Assembly: GCF_016595415.1 (NCBI RefSeq)
Contig: NZ_JAENIO010000012.1
Coordinates: forward strand, 1 to 64,000
From: Roseibacillus ishigakijimensis
GTDB taxonomy: Bacteria; Verrucomicrobiota; Verrucomicrobiia; Verrucomicrobiales; Akkermansiaceae
Length of the DNA: 64,000 nt
Reading direction: 5' to 3'
Made by a program: the position numbers and the translations under genes. This document shows positions 24,882-34,313 of the stretch, one piece after another; the first letter of the stretch is position 1, and each line of letters begins with the position of its first letter. The notes beneath the pieces are model-generated. The model searched no databases. It was given only the letters and a program-made list of their open reading frames with translations, and had not been told where the DNA came from.

Positions 24882-27800
24882 ATGACTTCTCTTTCCTGCT
24901 CCCTTTCTCTCTCGACCACTCTTTGCACGACTCTCCTCGCCGCTGACCTGGGTCACGTCCCGGCGGAGGAAAATGCCTCCATTCAAGTGCCCCGGGGATT
25001 GACTCTGAAGCTTTTCGCCGATGAGTCGCAGGTGACCAATCCGACGACCCTCTGCTTGGATGATGAGAACCGGGTCTACGTGGGCGAGTCCCACCGTTGG
25101 CGCATTCAGGTGCAGGACATTCGGGACGGGGGCAAGTTTCTCAAGGAGCGGGTGGAGGACGACATCCGCTGTTGGACCACCGATGATCGCATGGCCTATC
25201 ACAAAAAATGGTCCAGCCCGCAGTTCCTGGAGTGGAAGGATTTCACGCGCGAAGCGGAGAAAATTCGCCTCTTGACTGATCATGATGGCGATGGCCGGGC
25301 GGATGAATCCGGCTACTTTCGCGATGACTTCAATGATCCGCTGTCCGGCACGGCGGGGGGCCTCATGGAGCGCGATGGCACGGTCTATTTTGCCAATATT
25401 CCGGGAATCTATGCCCTCCGCGACCTTGATGGCGATGGTCAGGCTGAGGAGGTCAAGACCCTGGTGGATGGTTTTGGCTGCCGGGTGAGCTTCTCCGGGC
25501 ATGATCTCAATGGCTTTGCCTTTGGTCCCGATGGCAAGCTCTACTGGACCATCGGGGACCGGGGCTATCATGTGGAGCAAGAGGGGCGGGTCTTTGCCGG
25601 AGGGGATACCGGGGCGGTTTTCCGGGCCTTCCCCGATGGCTCGCACTTCGAGGTTGTGCACAAGCGGCTGCGCAATCCCAAGGAGATTGTTTTTGATGCT
25701 TTTGGCAACCTTTTCACGGCGGATAACGACTACGATCAAGGGGACAGCGAGCGTATTGTCTACGTCGTGCCCCATGGCGACTCGGGCTGGCACATGGGGC
25801 ATCAGACGCAGACTTCCTTTGGCACGGCGGTCTTCAAGCATCGCAAACCCCAGTCCAATGATTTGGCCCAGCGAGAGGATCCCTGGATGGCGGAGGGGCT
25901 TTGGAAGCCCCGTCACGAGGGGCAACCCGCCTACTTGCTGCCTCCGGTAGCGCTCACGGTCAATGGGCCCGGGGGCTTGGCTTACAACCCCGGGGGGGTC
26001 GCTTTGCCCAAACAATTCGACCGCTCGTTCTTCCTGACCAGTTATGTGGGAAGCACCGCGAACTGCAAGGTGGAGACCTTCCGGTTGAACGCCGCCGGCG
26101 GGGGCTTTGCCCTCGAGTCCAGTGAACCTTTTGTGAAAAGTCTCGCCGCCACCGATCTCGACTGGGGCACTGACGGGCGGCTCTACCTCTGCGACTACAT
26201 CGGGGGGTGGGGACAGCCCGAAAAGGGACGAATCTGGACTCTCGCCGATGAGGATGTGCGTCAGAGCAGTCATGTGCAGGAGACTGCCCGCCTGCTGCAG
26301 GGCGACTTTTCCGCTCTTTCCCCGGCCCGCTTGCTGGAACTCCTTGCCTTTGACGATCAACGGGTGCGCCAGCGGGCCCAGTTCGCTCTTGCCCAGCTTC
26401 CGGCGGCCGAAGCTCGCAAACGGTTTGCGCAAGGGATTCAAGCGGAGGAGCCTTTTTTCCGGCGTCTCCATTCGCTCTGGGGCTTGGGGCAGCTGGCCTT
26501 TGCCGAGCCGGAGGCCCTCGCCGACCTGGCCGGGCTCCTGCATGATGAGGAGGAGGAAATGCGCGCCAATGCCGCCCGGGCCCTGGGCTGGCATCCCCGG
26601 GGAATGGCTCCCCATCGGGTGCGGTTGCAGCAGCTTTTGCAAGCGGACTCACCCCGGGTCGCTTCGCTGGCGGCCTTTGCCCTCGCCAATGAGGGGCATC
26701 CCTCTTCGCTGGCTCCAGCGCTGGCTCTGCTGAGGAAAAATGCGGATCAAGACCTTTACCTCCGCCATGGAGGCATCGTTATTTTGGCCGAAAGCGCCAC
26801 TCCGGATCAGCTCGCCAAGCTAGCAAATGATGAATCCCGGTCCGTGCGCTTGGCTGCCGTGGTGGCCTTGCGCCGACAAGGGGCGGGCGAGATTGCCCAC
26901 TTTTTCGAGGACTCCGATCAGGCCGTGCGGCAGGAGGCGATTCGTGGAGCCTACGATGAGCATATCGTCGCCGCCCTTCCCGCCCTGGCCGACCGGGTGG
27001 GGGAGGTGGTCGGCCGGGTGGGTTCCGGGGACCATTTCTACCCCCTCACTGCCAAGCGGGCCATTTATGCAGCCTGGCGCACGGGACGAGCTCAGGATGT
27101 GGCGGCCTTGGCAAGAATCGCGGCCGATTGGGGCTTGGATGCTCGCCCGCGGCGCGATGCCCTGGTGGCACTGTTGGATTGGAACGAGCCTCCCGTGGCT
27201 GATCCCGTGACGGGGACAGCGGTCCCCTTGGGCGAGCAACGTGAGCCCCTGACTGCGGAACAGCTGGCCTTTTTGCCGGATTATTTGGCCCGGGCGGCGA
27301 AGGATCCGGCGGGGGAAGAGATGCTGCCACTGGCTCTCCTCCTCGCCGAGGAGACCGGCCGGATCATCGCTGGCGAGGTCCTGCAGAATATCCTCCAGAA
27401 GGCGGACTATGGTCTTCGTGCCCGCTTGACAGCGGGCCGCCTCCTGGTGGCTCAGTCAGAGGAAGAGGCTCAAATCCAGAACACGCTGGCCGCTTTGCTG
27501 GCGTCGCCGCATTCCGAGCTGCGGAGCTTTGCGCGGGAGTCTCTGCTGAAAACAGATCGGGAGACTGCGCTGGGCCTTCTCGCCGAGGCCTTGACCAACG
27601 AGAGCAGCACCGTGCCCGAACAGCAGATGACCTTGCGCATCCTCGGGGAGGAGAAAGGAGCGGCGGCGGCCCAGGCTCTGACCCAGACCATCGCTCGTCT
27701 GCAGGCTGGGACTTTGCCCAAAGCTCTCGTCCTCGATGTCCTGCAAGCGGCAGAAAAGTCCTCTGAGCCGACCGTGGCGCAGGCCCTCGCCGCTTACCGG

Positions 27801-28298
27801 GCCAGCCTGCCCACCGACGATCCCTGGGCCGAATGGTTTGCCGCTTGCGAGGAAGGGGGCGATCGACAGCGGGGGGAGGAGATTTATCTCAATCACGGCG
27901 CGGCCCAGTGCGCCCGCTGCCACGTCATGGATGGCATCGGGGGGCAGGTCGGCCCCGAACTTTCTACCATTGGCAAAAGCCGCGACCGGGCCTATCTCCT
28001 GCGCTCCCTGCTCACGCCGGGCAGCGAGGTGGCGGAGGGCTTCGGCGTGGTGACGGTGACTCTGCAGGATGGTTCCACGGTGAGTGGCATCAAGCTCGCC
28101 GGGAATGAGGACGGGGCAGTTGTGATTCAGGTGGGAGAAGAGAAAAAAGTGATCCCCCGGGAGAAAGTGGCTGGCGAGACGGAGCCGGTTTCCGCCATGC
28201 CGCCCATGGGGGGACTCCTCGATCAAGGTCAGATTCGTGATGTGGTGGCTTATCTCGCCAGTCGGCAGGAGGATCAGGCGGACGAAAAGAACAAGTAG
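24882..28298 (+). CDS. PVC-type heme-binding CxxCH protein with beta-propeller and HEAT repeats
   Basis: A 1138-residue secreted protein with N-terminal signal MTSLSCSLSLSTTLCTTLLA. The layout is typical of the PVC superphylum. A propeller of the membrane-bound dehydrogenase type (ESHRWRIQVQDI, DHDGDGRADES, GTDGRLYLCDYIGGW) spans about 30-460. A HEAT-like helical solenoid spans about 460-980, and a C-terminal cytochrome c domain has CARCH at 1010-1014 and GGQVGPELSTIG. It probably moves electrons in the periplasm and may oxidise a sugar or polyol, although the substrate of this family is unestablished. It is a single gene. Confidence 0.92.
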   Translation: MTSLSCSLSLSTTLCTTLLAADLGHVPAEENASIQVPRGLTLKLFADESQVTNPTTLCLDDENRVYVGESHRWRIQVQDIRDGGKFLKERVEDDIRCWTTDDRMAYHKKWSSPQFLEWKDFTREAEKIRLLTDHDGDGRADESGYFRDDFNDPLSGTAGGLMERDGTVYFANIPGIYALRDLDGDGQAEEVKTLVDGFGCRVSFSGHDLNGFAFGPDGKLYWTIGDRGYHVEQEGRVFAGGDTGAVFRAFPDGSHFEVVHKRLRNPKEIVFDAFGNLFTADNDYDQGDSERIVYVVPHGDSGWHMGHQTQTSFGTAVFKHRKPQSNDLAQREDPWMAEGLWKPRHEGQPAYLLPPVALTVNGPGGLAYNPGGVALPKQFDRSFFLTSYVGSTANCKVETFRLNAAGGGFALESSEPFVKSLAATDLDWGTDGRLYLCDYIGGWGQPEKGRIWTLADEDVRQSSHVQETARLLQGDFSALSPARLLELLAFDDQRVRQRAQFALAQLPAAEARKRFAQGIQAEEPFFRRLHSLWGLGQLAFAEPEALADLAGLLHDEEEEMRANAARALGWHPRGMAPHRVRLQQLLQADSPRVASLAAFALANEGHPSSLAPALALLRKNADQDLYLRHGGIVILAESATPDQLAKLANDESRSVRLAAVVALRRQGAGEIAHFFEDSDQAVRQEAIRGAYDEHIVAALPALADRVGEVVGRVGSGDHFYPLTAKRAIYAAWRTGRAQDVAALARIAADWGLDARPRRDALVALLDWNEPPVADPVTGTAVPLGEQREPLTAEQLAFLPDYLARAAKDPAGEEMLPLALLLAEETGRIIAGEVLQNILQKADYGLRARLTAGRLLVAQSEEEAQIQNTLAALLASPHSELRSFARESLLKTDRETALGLLAEALTNESSTVPEQQMTLRILGEEKGAAAAQALTQTIARLQAGTLPKALVLDVLQAAEKSSEPTVAQALAAYRASLPTDDPWAEWFAACEEGGDRQRGEEIYLNHGAAQCARCHVMDGIGGQVGPELSTIGKSRDRAYLLRSLLTPGSEVAEGFGVVTVTLQDGSTVSGIKLAGNEDGAVVIQVGEEKKVIPREKVAGETEPVSAMPPMGGLLDQGQIRDVVAYLASRQEDQADEKNK

Positions 28299-28367
28299 CA
28301 GCGGTGAGCTGCGTGGAGAAAGGGACCCGGCCAGCGCGGGTGCCCCCGGTCGCGATGAGCGCCGGGC

Positions 28368-28520
28368 TCAGGGCTTCTTCTCTTCCGCAGGGCTTGCTTC
28401 GCCGATCTCGCCAGAGGTCTTGCCTGCGGTAGTGGAGGCGCTCGGCGATTCCTCCGCTGTGGAGACGAGAATGAGCGCACTGAAAAATCCGCTAATCGCG
28501 AGAAGAATAATTAATTTCAT
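28368..28520 (-). CDS. Small secreted peptide, hypothetical
   Basis: A 50-residue frame: hydrophobic N-terminal signal (MKLIILLAISGFFSALILVS), then a short hydrophilic tail rich in Ser, Thr, Glu and Ala ending EEKKP. It reads as a small exported or lipid-free anchored peptide. There is no clear ribosome site and no family recognised. The clean signal peptide and the placement between genes favour a real gene. Confidence 0.45.
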   Translation of the reverse strand: MKLIILLAISGFFSALILVSTAEESPSASTTAGKTSGEIGEASPAEEKKP

Positions 28521-28631
28521 GATGGGGAGGGGAACGGGCGGGGGGTAGCAGGTGTTAGGCCAGCCTGCAAGGGGGGAGTAAAGCTTTTCAGTGAAAATAT
28601 CGTCACAAAAAGGCTATATTGATGAGCTATC

Positions 28632-28958
28632 TTAATCGTTGTTACTTGTTACCTTTTCTTTTTCTTCTTCCGCTAAAAGCTCAGACAGGGCATTGGCTTT
28701 TCGTAAGCGATTGATTCGAACCAATCCCGTGGCAAGGATCAGGGGACAGAAGATCCAGACCGCAACATGGTAGGGGGCACCCCCGCCCGGCTGGGCTTGC
28801 TCGGCGAGGGTGGCGGCCGCCCGCAGATTGATGGCCGAAAGGGCTGCCCCTCCCACCGTGACATAGGTTAAGGGCCAAATGCCGGTCACCCGGAAGACGG
28901 CCACCGCGAATCCGAGAGGAAAGAGGAGGAGAAGCAGTTGCGGAAGGTCGAGAATCAT
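28632..28958 (-). CDS. Small membrane protein, hypothetical
   Basis: A 108-residue protein with three hydrophobic segments: about 5-25 (LPQLLLLLFPLGFAVAVF), 28-48, and 64-80 (VAVWIFCPLILATGLV). The tail is highly charged (LLAEEEKEKVTSNND). I recognise no family. It is divergent from the GH13 gene with 35 bases between starts, so the two probably share a promoter region. Confidence 0.65.
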   Translation of the reverse strand: MILDLPQLLLLLFPLGFAVAVFRVTGIWPLTYVTVGGAALSAINLRAAATLAEQAQPGGGAPYHVAVWIFCPLILATGLVRINRLRKANALSELLAEEEKEKVTSNND

Positions 28959-28993
28959 CTTTTTGGCAGGAATCAGGCAGGCCCGGGCGGACC

Positions 28994-30334
28994 ATGACGG
29001 GCAGCGGGGGAAAAATGAAGGGCAAAGCTCGTCCTCCGGGAGCGAAGAAGCTCGCCTTTTCCTACCCCGTCCCTTCCTTTGAGGGAGTGACGTCCCCCGG
29101 TCCCAGGATTTTGGCCCAGCTCTTCGAGTGGTCTTTCCGTGAGGTGGAGCAGGCCCTCCCGCGGCTCGCCCGCACGGGCTACACCCACCTGCAGCTTTCC
29201 CCCGTGCAAAAAAGCCTCGAAAACGGGCATTGGTGGGGCAAATACCAGCCCGTCGACTACCGCCTCATCGAAGGCCCCCTCGGCACGCGCGAGGACCTCA
29301 TGCGCTTGGCCCGGGCCACGCGGGAACACGGACTCACCCTGGTGGTGGATGTGGTCCTTAATCACCTCGCTGCTGCTCCCTTCGTGAGGGTGGAGCGGGG
29401 GAGGCTGCGGGAGGTGGATTTCCCGGACTTCACGGTGGCGGACTTTCACCCCTACGCCCCCATTCGCGATTGGAGCGATGAACGCCAAGTGCGCAATCGC
29501 TGGCTCTTCGGAGGGTTGCCCGACCTGAAAACGGAGTCGCCCCGGGTGCGGACCAAGCTGGCCAATCACCTGCGTGACTTGCAATGCTGCGGGGTCGGGG
29601 GCTTCCGGCTCGATTCCGCCCGCCACATTCCCCCTGCGGATCTGGCGGCTATTCTGGCTGAGGCCGGGGTCGCCGGGCTCCTCGTGGGCGAGATTGCCGA
29701 TACCTCGCTCGCCACCTTTGCGCCCTATCTTTCGGCCTTGCCGGGCGTGCATTATTTCGACTTCCCCCATCTCGCCTCCCTGGCGGCGTGCTTGCGGGGG
29801 GAACGAGCGATGAGCTCTCTTTTGCCAGAAAACGGCGCGGCCCCCGCCCTGCCTCCCCAGGCGGCGGTGCGCTTCCTCACCAACCATGATTTGGTCAAGG
29901 GCGCCAGCAGCCGCAGTGAGGGGATTCGCGATGAGCGCTTCCACCTGCCCGCCGCGATGCACCAGCTGGCGGAGACTTTTCTTTTCGGGTGGGGGGAAGG
30001 GGTTCCCTCGGTGTTTGTGGGCGAGCCCGGCGCGGGGCTCTACCCTCCCGAAAGCCCTTCCCTCCAGGCTGGGATCTCCTTTTTTCGTCGCACCCATGGC
30101 TTGGCCCGCCAGGTCTGGCTCTCGGAGGAAGCCCGCCTTGCCTGGAATCTCGGGGACCAAGCTTGCGTGTTCGCCAATCGCGGGGGTGCGTTTGCCGGAG
30201 GGTGTTTTCCCAGCACTCTCCCAGCCGGAAAGTATCGTGACCTGCTTTCCGGGCAAATGGCGGAGGTCGCCGCAGGAGAAATCCGCTTGCCCTTGCTCGC
30301 CGGGGCCCGGGGCTACGCTTTTCTCCGCACGTAG
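28994..30334 (+). CDS. GH13 alpha-amylase family protein
   Basis: A 446-residue protein without a signal peptide. A (beta/alpha)8 barrel shows the GH13 catalytic residues: VVDVVLNH, Asp207 in GFRLDSARH as nucleophile, Glu233 in VGEIAD as acid/base, and Asp299 in LTNHD. A short C-terminal beta domain closes it. It would act on alpha-glucans in the cytoplasm; exact specificity is not visible. An ATG at 29015 is an alternative start. Its stop overlaps the convergent folA stop by 22 bases. Confidence 0.88.
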   Translation: MTGSGGKMKGKARPPGAKKLAFSYPVPSFEGVTSPGPRILAQLFEWSFREVEQALPRLARTGYTHLQLSPVQKSLENGHWWGKYQPVDYRLIEGPLGTREDLMRLARATREHGLTLVVDVVLNHLAAAPFVRVERGRLREVDFPDFTVADFHPYAPIRDWSDERQVRNRWLFGGLPDLKTESPRVRTKLANHLRDLQCCGVGGFRLDSARHIPPADLAAILAEAGVAGLLVGEIADTSLATFAPYLSALPGVHYFDFPHLASLAACLRGERAMSSLLPENGAAPALPPQAAVRFLTNHDLVKGASSRSEGIRDERFHLPAAMHQLAETFLFGWGEGVPSVFVGEPGAGLYPPESPSLQAGISFFRRTHGLARQVWLSEEARLAWNLGDQACVFANRGGAFAGGCFPSTLPAGKYRDLLSGQMAEVAAGEIRLPLLAGARGYAFLRT

Positions 30335-30786
30335 CGCCGGATCTCAAATTCCGCCCTCTCGGAGATTATTTCAGCGCATTCAAAATCCGCCTCATAGGGA
30401 GGGAGGTGGGTGTCGCCTTGATGAGTCGTCTTCACGAAAGTGACCAGCATCTCGGCGGTGAGGGGGAGAAAGAGGCGGTAGATTTCCGCTCCCCCAATGA
30501 GGTAAACCGGCCCGGGCAAGGTCAGGGGCAGGGAAGTCAGGTCCTCGGGGGCGTGAATCACGGAAACCCCTTCTGCCGTCCAGCTCGGGTCCCGGGTCAG
30601 CACGATGTTCTGGCGTCTGGGCAGGGGGCGGCCAATGGAGTCGTAGGTCTTTCGGCCCATCACGATGGGATGCCCGCTGGTCGTCTTTTTGAAAAAGGCG
30701 AGGTCGGCTGGCAAGTGCCAGGGCAGCTCTCCACCTGCCCCGATGAGGAGATTGGGGTCGTGGGCGACAATGGCGATCAGTTTCAT
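30313..30786 (-). CDS. folA: Dihydrofolate reductase
   Basis: A 157-residue protein from the ATG giving MKLIAIVAHDPNLLIGAGG, with a GTG directly before it as an alternative. It carries the DHFR core: LPWHLPADLAFFKKTT, VMGRKTYDSIGRPLPRR, and YLIGGAEIYRLFLP. It reduces dihydrofolate with NADPH to restore tetrahydrofolate consumed by the thymidylate synthase encoded just upstream on the same strand. The thyA stop and the folA start are a few bases apart, so they form a thyA-folA operon. Confidence 0.95.
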   Translation of the reverse strand: MKLIAIVAHDPNLLIGAGGELPWHLPADLAFFKKTTSGHPIVMGRKTYDSIGRPLPRRQNIVLTRDPSWTAEGVSVIHAPEDLTSLPLTLPGPVYLIGGAEIYRLFLPLTAEMLVTFVKTTHQGDTHLPPYEADFECAEIISERAEFEIRRYVRRKA

Positions 30787-30791
30787 CACGT

Positions 30792-31601
30792 TCAGACGGC
30801 CACCGGGGCCTTGATGGCAGGGTGAGGATCGTAGGCAAGAAGGGAAATATCGTCGAAGGTGAAGTCATCGAGATTTCGCACCGCCGGATTGAGCTCCAGA
30901 CGGGGCAGCGGGCGCGGTTCGCGGCCCAGCTGCTTGCGCGCTTGCTCAAGGTGGTTGGAGTAAAGGTGCAAATCGCCGAAAGTGTGCACGAAGTCGCGGG
31001 CTTCATAGCCACAGACCTGGGCCATCATTTCCGTCAACAAGGCATAGGAAGCAATGTTGAAGGGGACCCCCAGAAAGAGGTCGGCCGAGCGCTGGTAGAG
31101 TTGGCAGGAGAGGCCCGGGCGCTCGCTATCAATATCGTGCACGTAGAATTGGAAGAGCAGGTGGCAGGGAGGAAGGGCCATCTCGTCAACCACTCCCACG
31201 TTCCAGGCCGAGACCACATGGCGGCGGGAGTGGGGATTGTTCTTGAGGGAGTCCACCACGCGCGCAATCTGGTCCACCACTCCTCCATTCGGCTTGGGCC
31301 AGGAGCGCCACTGCTGGCCATAGACGGGCCCGAGATTGCCCTCCGCATCCGCCCATTCGTCCCAAATGGTGACTCCGTTTTCCTTCAGGTAGGCAATATT
31401 GGTTTCCCCTTTGAGGAACCAAAGCAGTTCGTGAATGATGGAGCGCAAGTGCAGCTTCTTGGTCGTGAGACAAGGAAAACCCTCCCGCAAATCGTATCGG
31501 CTCTGGTGGCCAAAGACAGAAAGGGTCCCCGTCCCCGTGCGGTCGCTGCGGGCTTCTCCGTGTTCGAGGACGTGGTGGAGCAGGTCGAGGTAGGTGCGCA
31601 T
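30792..31601 (-). CDS. thyA: Thymidylate synthase
   Basis: A 269-residue protein starting at [17 protein letters not shown]. The catalytic cysteine is Cys146 in [12 protein letters not shown], matching E. coli ThyA, and [14 protein letters not shown] and [10 protein letters not shown] are the phosphate-binding and active-site loops. It methylates dUMP to dTMP with methylene-tetrahydrofolate, yielding dihydrofolate for the adjacent FolA. Together with folA it makes the folate-dependent dTMP cycle. Confidence 0.96.
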   Translation of the reverse strand: MRTYLDLLHHVLEHGEARSDRTGTGTLSVFGHQSRYDLREGFPCLTTKKLHLRSIIHELLWFLKGETNIAYLKENGVTIWDEWADAEGNLGPVYGQQWRSWPKPNGGVVDQIARVVDSLKNNPHSRRHVVSAWNVGVVDEMALPPCHLLFQFYVHDIDSERPGLSCQLYQRSADLFLGVPFNIASYALLTEMMAQVCGYEARDFVHTFGDLHLYSNHLEQARKQLGREPRPLPRLELNPAVRNLDDFTFDDISLLAYDPHPAIKAPVAV

Positions 31602-31791
31602 GGCTGGCGAGGGGGCAGAGTAGGCAGGCTTTCCCCTCCTCGAAAGCAAATTCATGCTCCGCCGCCGCAGGACGAGCTTGGGGCGTCATCTCCCGCCCTT
31701 GGGATGGACTTGGCTGCCCTTTTTCTTTAGCATGAATCCTCCAGCAAGCTTCCTCTCCTCCTTTTTCCGAATTTTCCCTCCATCGACAACC

Positions 31792-32673
31792 ATGGCCGAC
31801 CACATCGAGCGACGACCTCGCAAATCCTTTCTTTCCTATCTGGTGGAGATTTTTATCTTCCTCTGTGTGGTCGCCGTTTCCGCCGGGCTGGGTTGGTTCG
31901 TGGGTCGTTCCGACGTCAAGGACGTGCGAGCGATCAACCGCCAATTGCAAGAGGAGCGGGCCAAAAGCGCCGAGCTGCGGCAAGAGCGGACCGAATTGCG
32001 AGCCCAGCTGACCGCGGCCTTGGCAAGCGACGCCAACCGGCAGGAAACCGATGTCGACCAATTGCTCGCCCGCAAGGAGGCGGAGTGGAAGCGGGAATTC
32101 AACCGGGTGCGCATCGAGGCCGAGGTGGAAAAGGCCCGGCGCGTTGAAGAACTGGAACGGGAAATCCGTCAGCTCAAGATCGATCAGCGCATTCGCGAAG
32201 AAATGGCCTCCGGGGATGATTCCGCAGTGCCCGAGAGCGTGGCCCAGGGCCTCACCCCCCGGGCTCGCCAGGTTTGCGCGGACCTCCTCGCTTGGGAAGC
32301 CCTCGAGCCCGAGGCCCGGGAAGCCGCCCGGAGCAAGCTCGCCAACGACCTGGGGGCCCGCTCTCTGGTGCGGGTGAAGTTTGCCAGCGGCAGCGCCCAT
32401 GTCGGCAATGACGACCTCGATGCCCTCCGCGTCGCGATGGCCGATACCAAGGACTATTCTCTCATCTTGGCCGTCGGCTTTGCTGATACCGGCGGAGATG
32501 AAGAACTCAATCGCGAACTCGGCAGCCTGCGCGCCAAACACACCGCCGACGCCCTGCGGGAACTCTTGCGGGGCAATCAACTGGTCGAATACGTTTATCT
32601 CGGGGAAACTGATCGCTTCGGCGAAAAGCGGGCCGACAACCGCGCGGTGGAAGTCTGGGAGCTGCAGCGCTGA
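31792..32673 (+). CDS. OmpA-like domain protein with coiled coil
   Basis: A 293-residue protein. A transmembrane helix (about 12-36) is followed by a long coiled coil (about 45-130, rich in Arg, Glu, Leu). The C-terminal domain of about 100 residues resembles the OmpA peptidoglycan-binding fold (VKFASGSAHVGNDDLDALRVA, then GFADTGGDEELNRELGSLRA). That topology resembles envelope anchor proteins such as MotB or Pal-like, but there is no motA next to it. Its role may be holding the membrane to peptidoglycan. Confidence 0.72.
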   Translation: MADHIERRPRKSFLSYLVEIFIFLCVVAVSAGLGWFVGRSDVKDVRAINRQLQEERAKSAELRQERTELRAQLTAALASDANRQETDVDQLLARKEAEWKREFNRVRIEAEVEKARRVEELEREIRQLKIDQRIREEMASGDDSAVPESVAQGLTPRARQVCADLLAWEALEPEAREAARSKLANDLGARSLVRVKFASGSAHVGNDDLDALRVAMADTKDYSLILAVGFADTGGDEELNRELGSLRAKHTADALRELLRGNQLVEYVYLGETDRFGEKRADNRAVEVWELQR

Positions 32674-32725
32674 GGCCCGCAATCCACCCTTTCCAAAAGT
32701 CCACTCGCCCTTCATTCTCCCTCTC

Positions 32726-33793
32726 ATGTCCGACTACTCCGTCAATCTCCTTCGCCAATTGACCGAAGCTCACTCCGTCCCCGGCTACGAGGACGAGGTG
32801 CGTACCATTTTTCAGCAGGAATTGGCCGGCCAAGGTCAATTTGGCCGCGATCGCCTTGGTTCGACTTACTGCCAGAGTGAGGCCGACCAGCAGGGGCCCC
32901 GCATCCTCGTCGCCGGTCACATGGACGAAGTGGGTTTCCGCGTTCAGGCCGTCACCCAAGGCGGTTACCTCACCTTCGTCCCGGTCGGCGGCTGGTGGGG
33001 GCACAATTTGCTCGCTCAACGAGTGGAGGTGAAAACCCGCTCCGGGCGCAAGATCACCGGCGTCATCGCCTCCAAGCCTCCCCATTTTTTGAGCAAATCC
33101 GAGCGAGGCAAAGTGCAGGAACTCGACGATATGTTCATCGATATCGCGGCCAGCTCCGCCGAGGAAGTCGCCTCCTGGGGAGTGCGGATTGGCGATCCGG
33201 TCGCCCCCGTCAGCTCCTTCCAACCGACCGCCCATGAGCATCGCTACCTGGCCAAAGCCTTCGACAATCGGGTCGGCATGGCCGGAGCCATCGAGGTCGG
33301 ACGCGAGTGCTTGGGGAAAGGGGCCAACCTCATCGTGGCCGGCACCGTGCAAGAGGAAGTCGGCCTCCGGGGCTCCCGCACCCTGGGTAACCGGCTCGCT
33401 CCCGATGTCGCCATCGTGCTCGAAGGGCCTCCTGCCGACGACACCCCCGGACAAGACCTCTCCCTCAGTCAGGGAATCTTGGGCGAAGGCGTGCAGATCC
33501 GCCTCCACGACCCCAGTGCCATCATGAACCCCCGGCTCGTGGACCGGGCTTTGGCTCTGGCTGAGAAAAACGGCATTCCCCATCAAGTGACCGTGCGGCG
33601 TAGTGGGGGAACAGACGCCGGCGGCTTTCACCAAACCCAAAGTGGCGTCCCTTGTATCGTCCTCGGTGTCCCCGCCCGCTACATCCATTCTCACAATGGT
33701 ATCATCGACCTGCGTGATTATCAGGCCATGGTGTCCCTCACCAAAGCGCTCGTTGACGACCTCGCCACCGGCATTGACGACCTCTTTGCCTGA
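32726..33793 (+). CDS. M42 family aminopeptidase/endoglucanase-like metallopeptidase
   Basis: A 355-residue protein from the ATG giving MSDYSVNLLRQLTEAHSVPG. The M42 zinc sites are visible: AGHMDEVGF, DNRVGMAGAIE, QEEVGLRGSRT, LEGPPADDTPG and RRSGGTDAGGFH. Members are large oligomeric cytoplasmic aminopeptidases of the FrvX/YsdC type. It lies 53 bases after the OmpA-like gene on the same strand, with a long gene-free stretch beyond it. Confidence 0.93.
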   Translation: MSDYSVNLLRQLTEAHSVPGYEDEVRTIFQQELAGQGQFGRDRLGSTYCQSEADQQGPRILVAGHMDEVGFRVQAVTQGGYLTFVPVGGWWGHNLLAQRVEVKTRSGRKITGVIASKPPHFLSKSERGKVQELDDMFIDIAASSAEEVASWGVRIGDPVAPVSSFQPTAHEHRYLAKAFDNRVGMAGAIEVGRECLGKGANLIVAGTVQEEVGLRGSRTLGNRLAPDVAIVLEGPPADDTPGQDLSLSQGILGEGVQIRLHDPSAIMNPRLVDRALALAEKNGIPHQVTVRRSGGTDAGGFHQTQSGVPCIVLGVPARYIHSHNGIIDLRDYQAMVSLTKALVDDLATGIDDLFA

Positions 33794-34313
33794 GTAAAAC
33801 CAAGCCCTCCTTGGCGCCTCACGGGAAGCTACCGCCCCGGTAGTCACAGTGGGGGAGAGCGCGCTGTCCTCTGCCATCGCCTGGCCAACCTTCTCATCCC
33901 CGCTCGGTCAGCAAAGTCTCTCCGCCCTTCCGCCCGGCTCCGCAGCGGGCGGGAGATCGCTCGTCACAAAGGACATTTTTCCGAGAAAAACCTCCAAAAA
34001 GGCGCGGGGGAACTTTGTCAACATGTGTCACCTTTTTCCCCTCGAGAGGCCAAAAAACAGATTTCACTTCTCCGGGAACCTCCGCCTTCCCCGGTGGCAA
34101 TAGCTTTCCCCGCGCTTCTAATTTCTTATTTTTAAGATTCTTGTGATTCTCGGGGCAGCTCCCTGGCGGAATGTGACAATCTTGAGATTCTCGTAAAAAA
34201 AAATTGACGGTTGCTCCTCCCGGTAGCTATCTTGTCCGTGGATTGCCTGCGGAATACAAATAAGACCACAAAGTCCAGGAATCATCCTGGCAACAAACTT
34301 ACGAAAAAAAATC
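33794..34313. other. Gene-free region upstream of the surface-protein pair
   Basis: A 520-base stretch without a recognised gene. It becomes AT-rich towards the right and contains a promoter at 34204-34233 for the TIGR02597-like gene. A small hairpin follows it at 34275-34290 (CCAGGA, TCCTGG) in the leader. I see no RNA gene. Confidence 0.5.
34204..34233 (+). promoter_or_regulatory. Sigma70-like promoter
   Basis: TTGACG at 34204-34209, an 18-base spacer, then TATCTT at 34228-34233, about 80 bases before the next start codon. It is a plausible -35/-10 pair. Confidence 0.55.
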
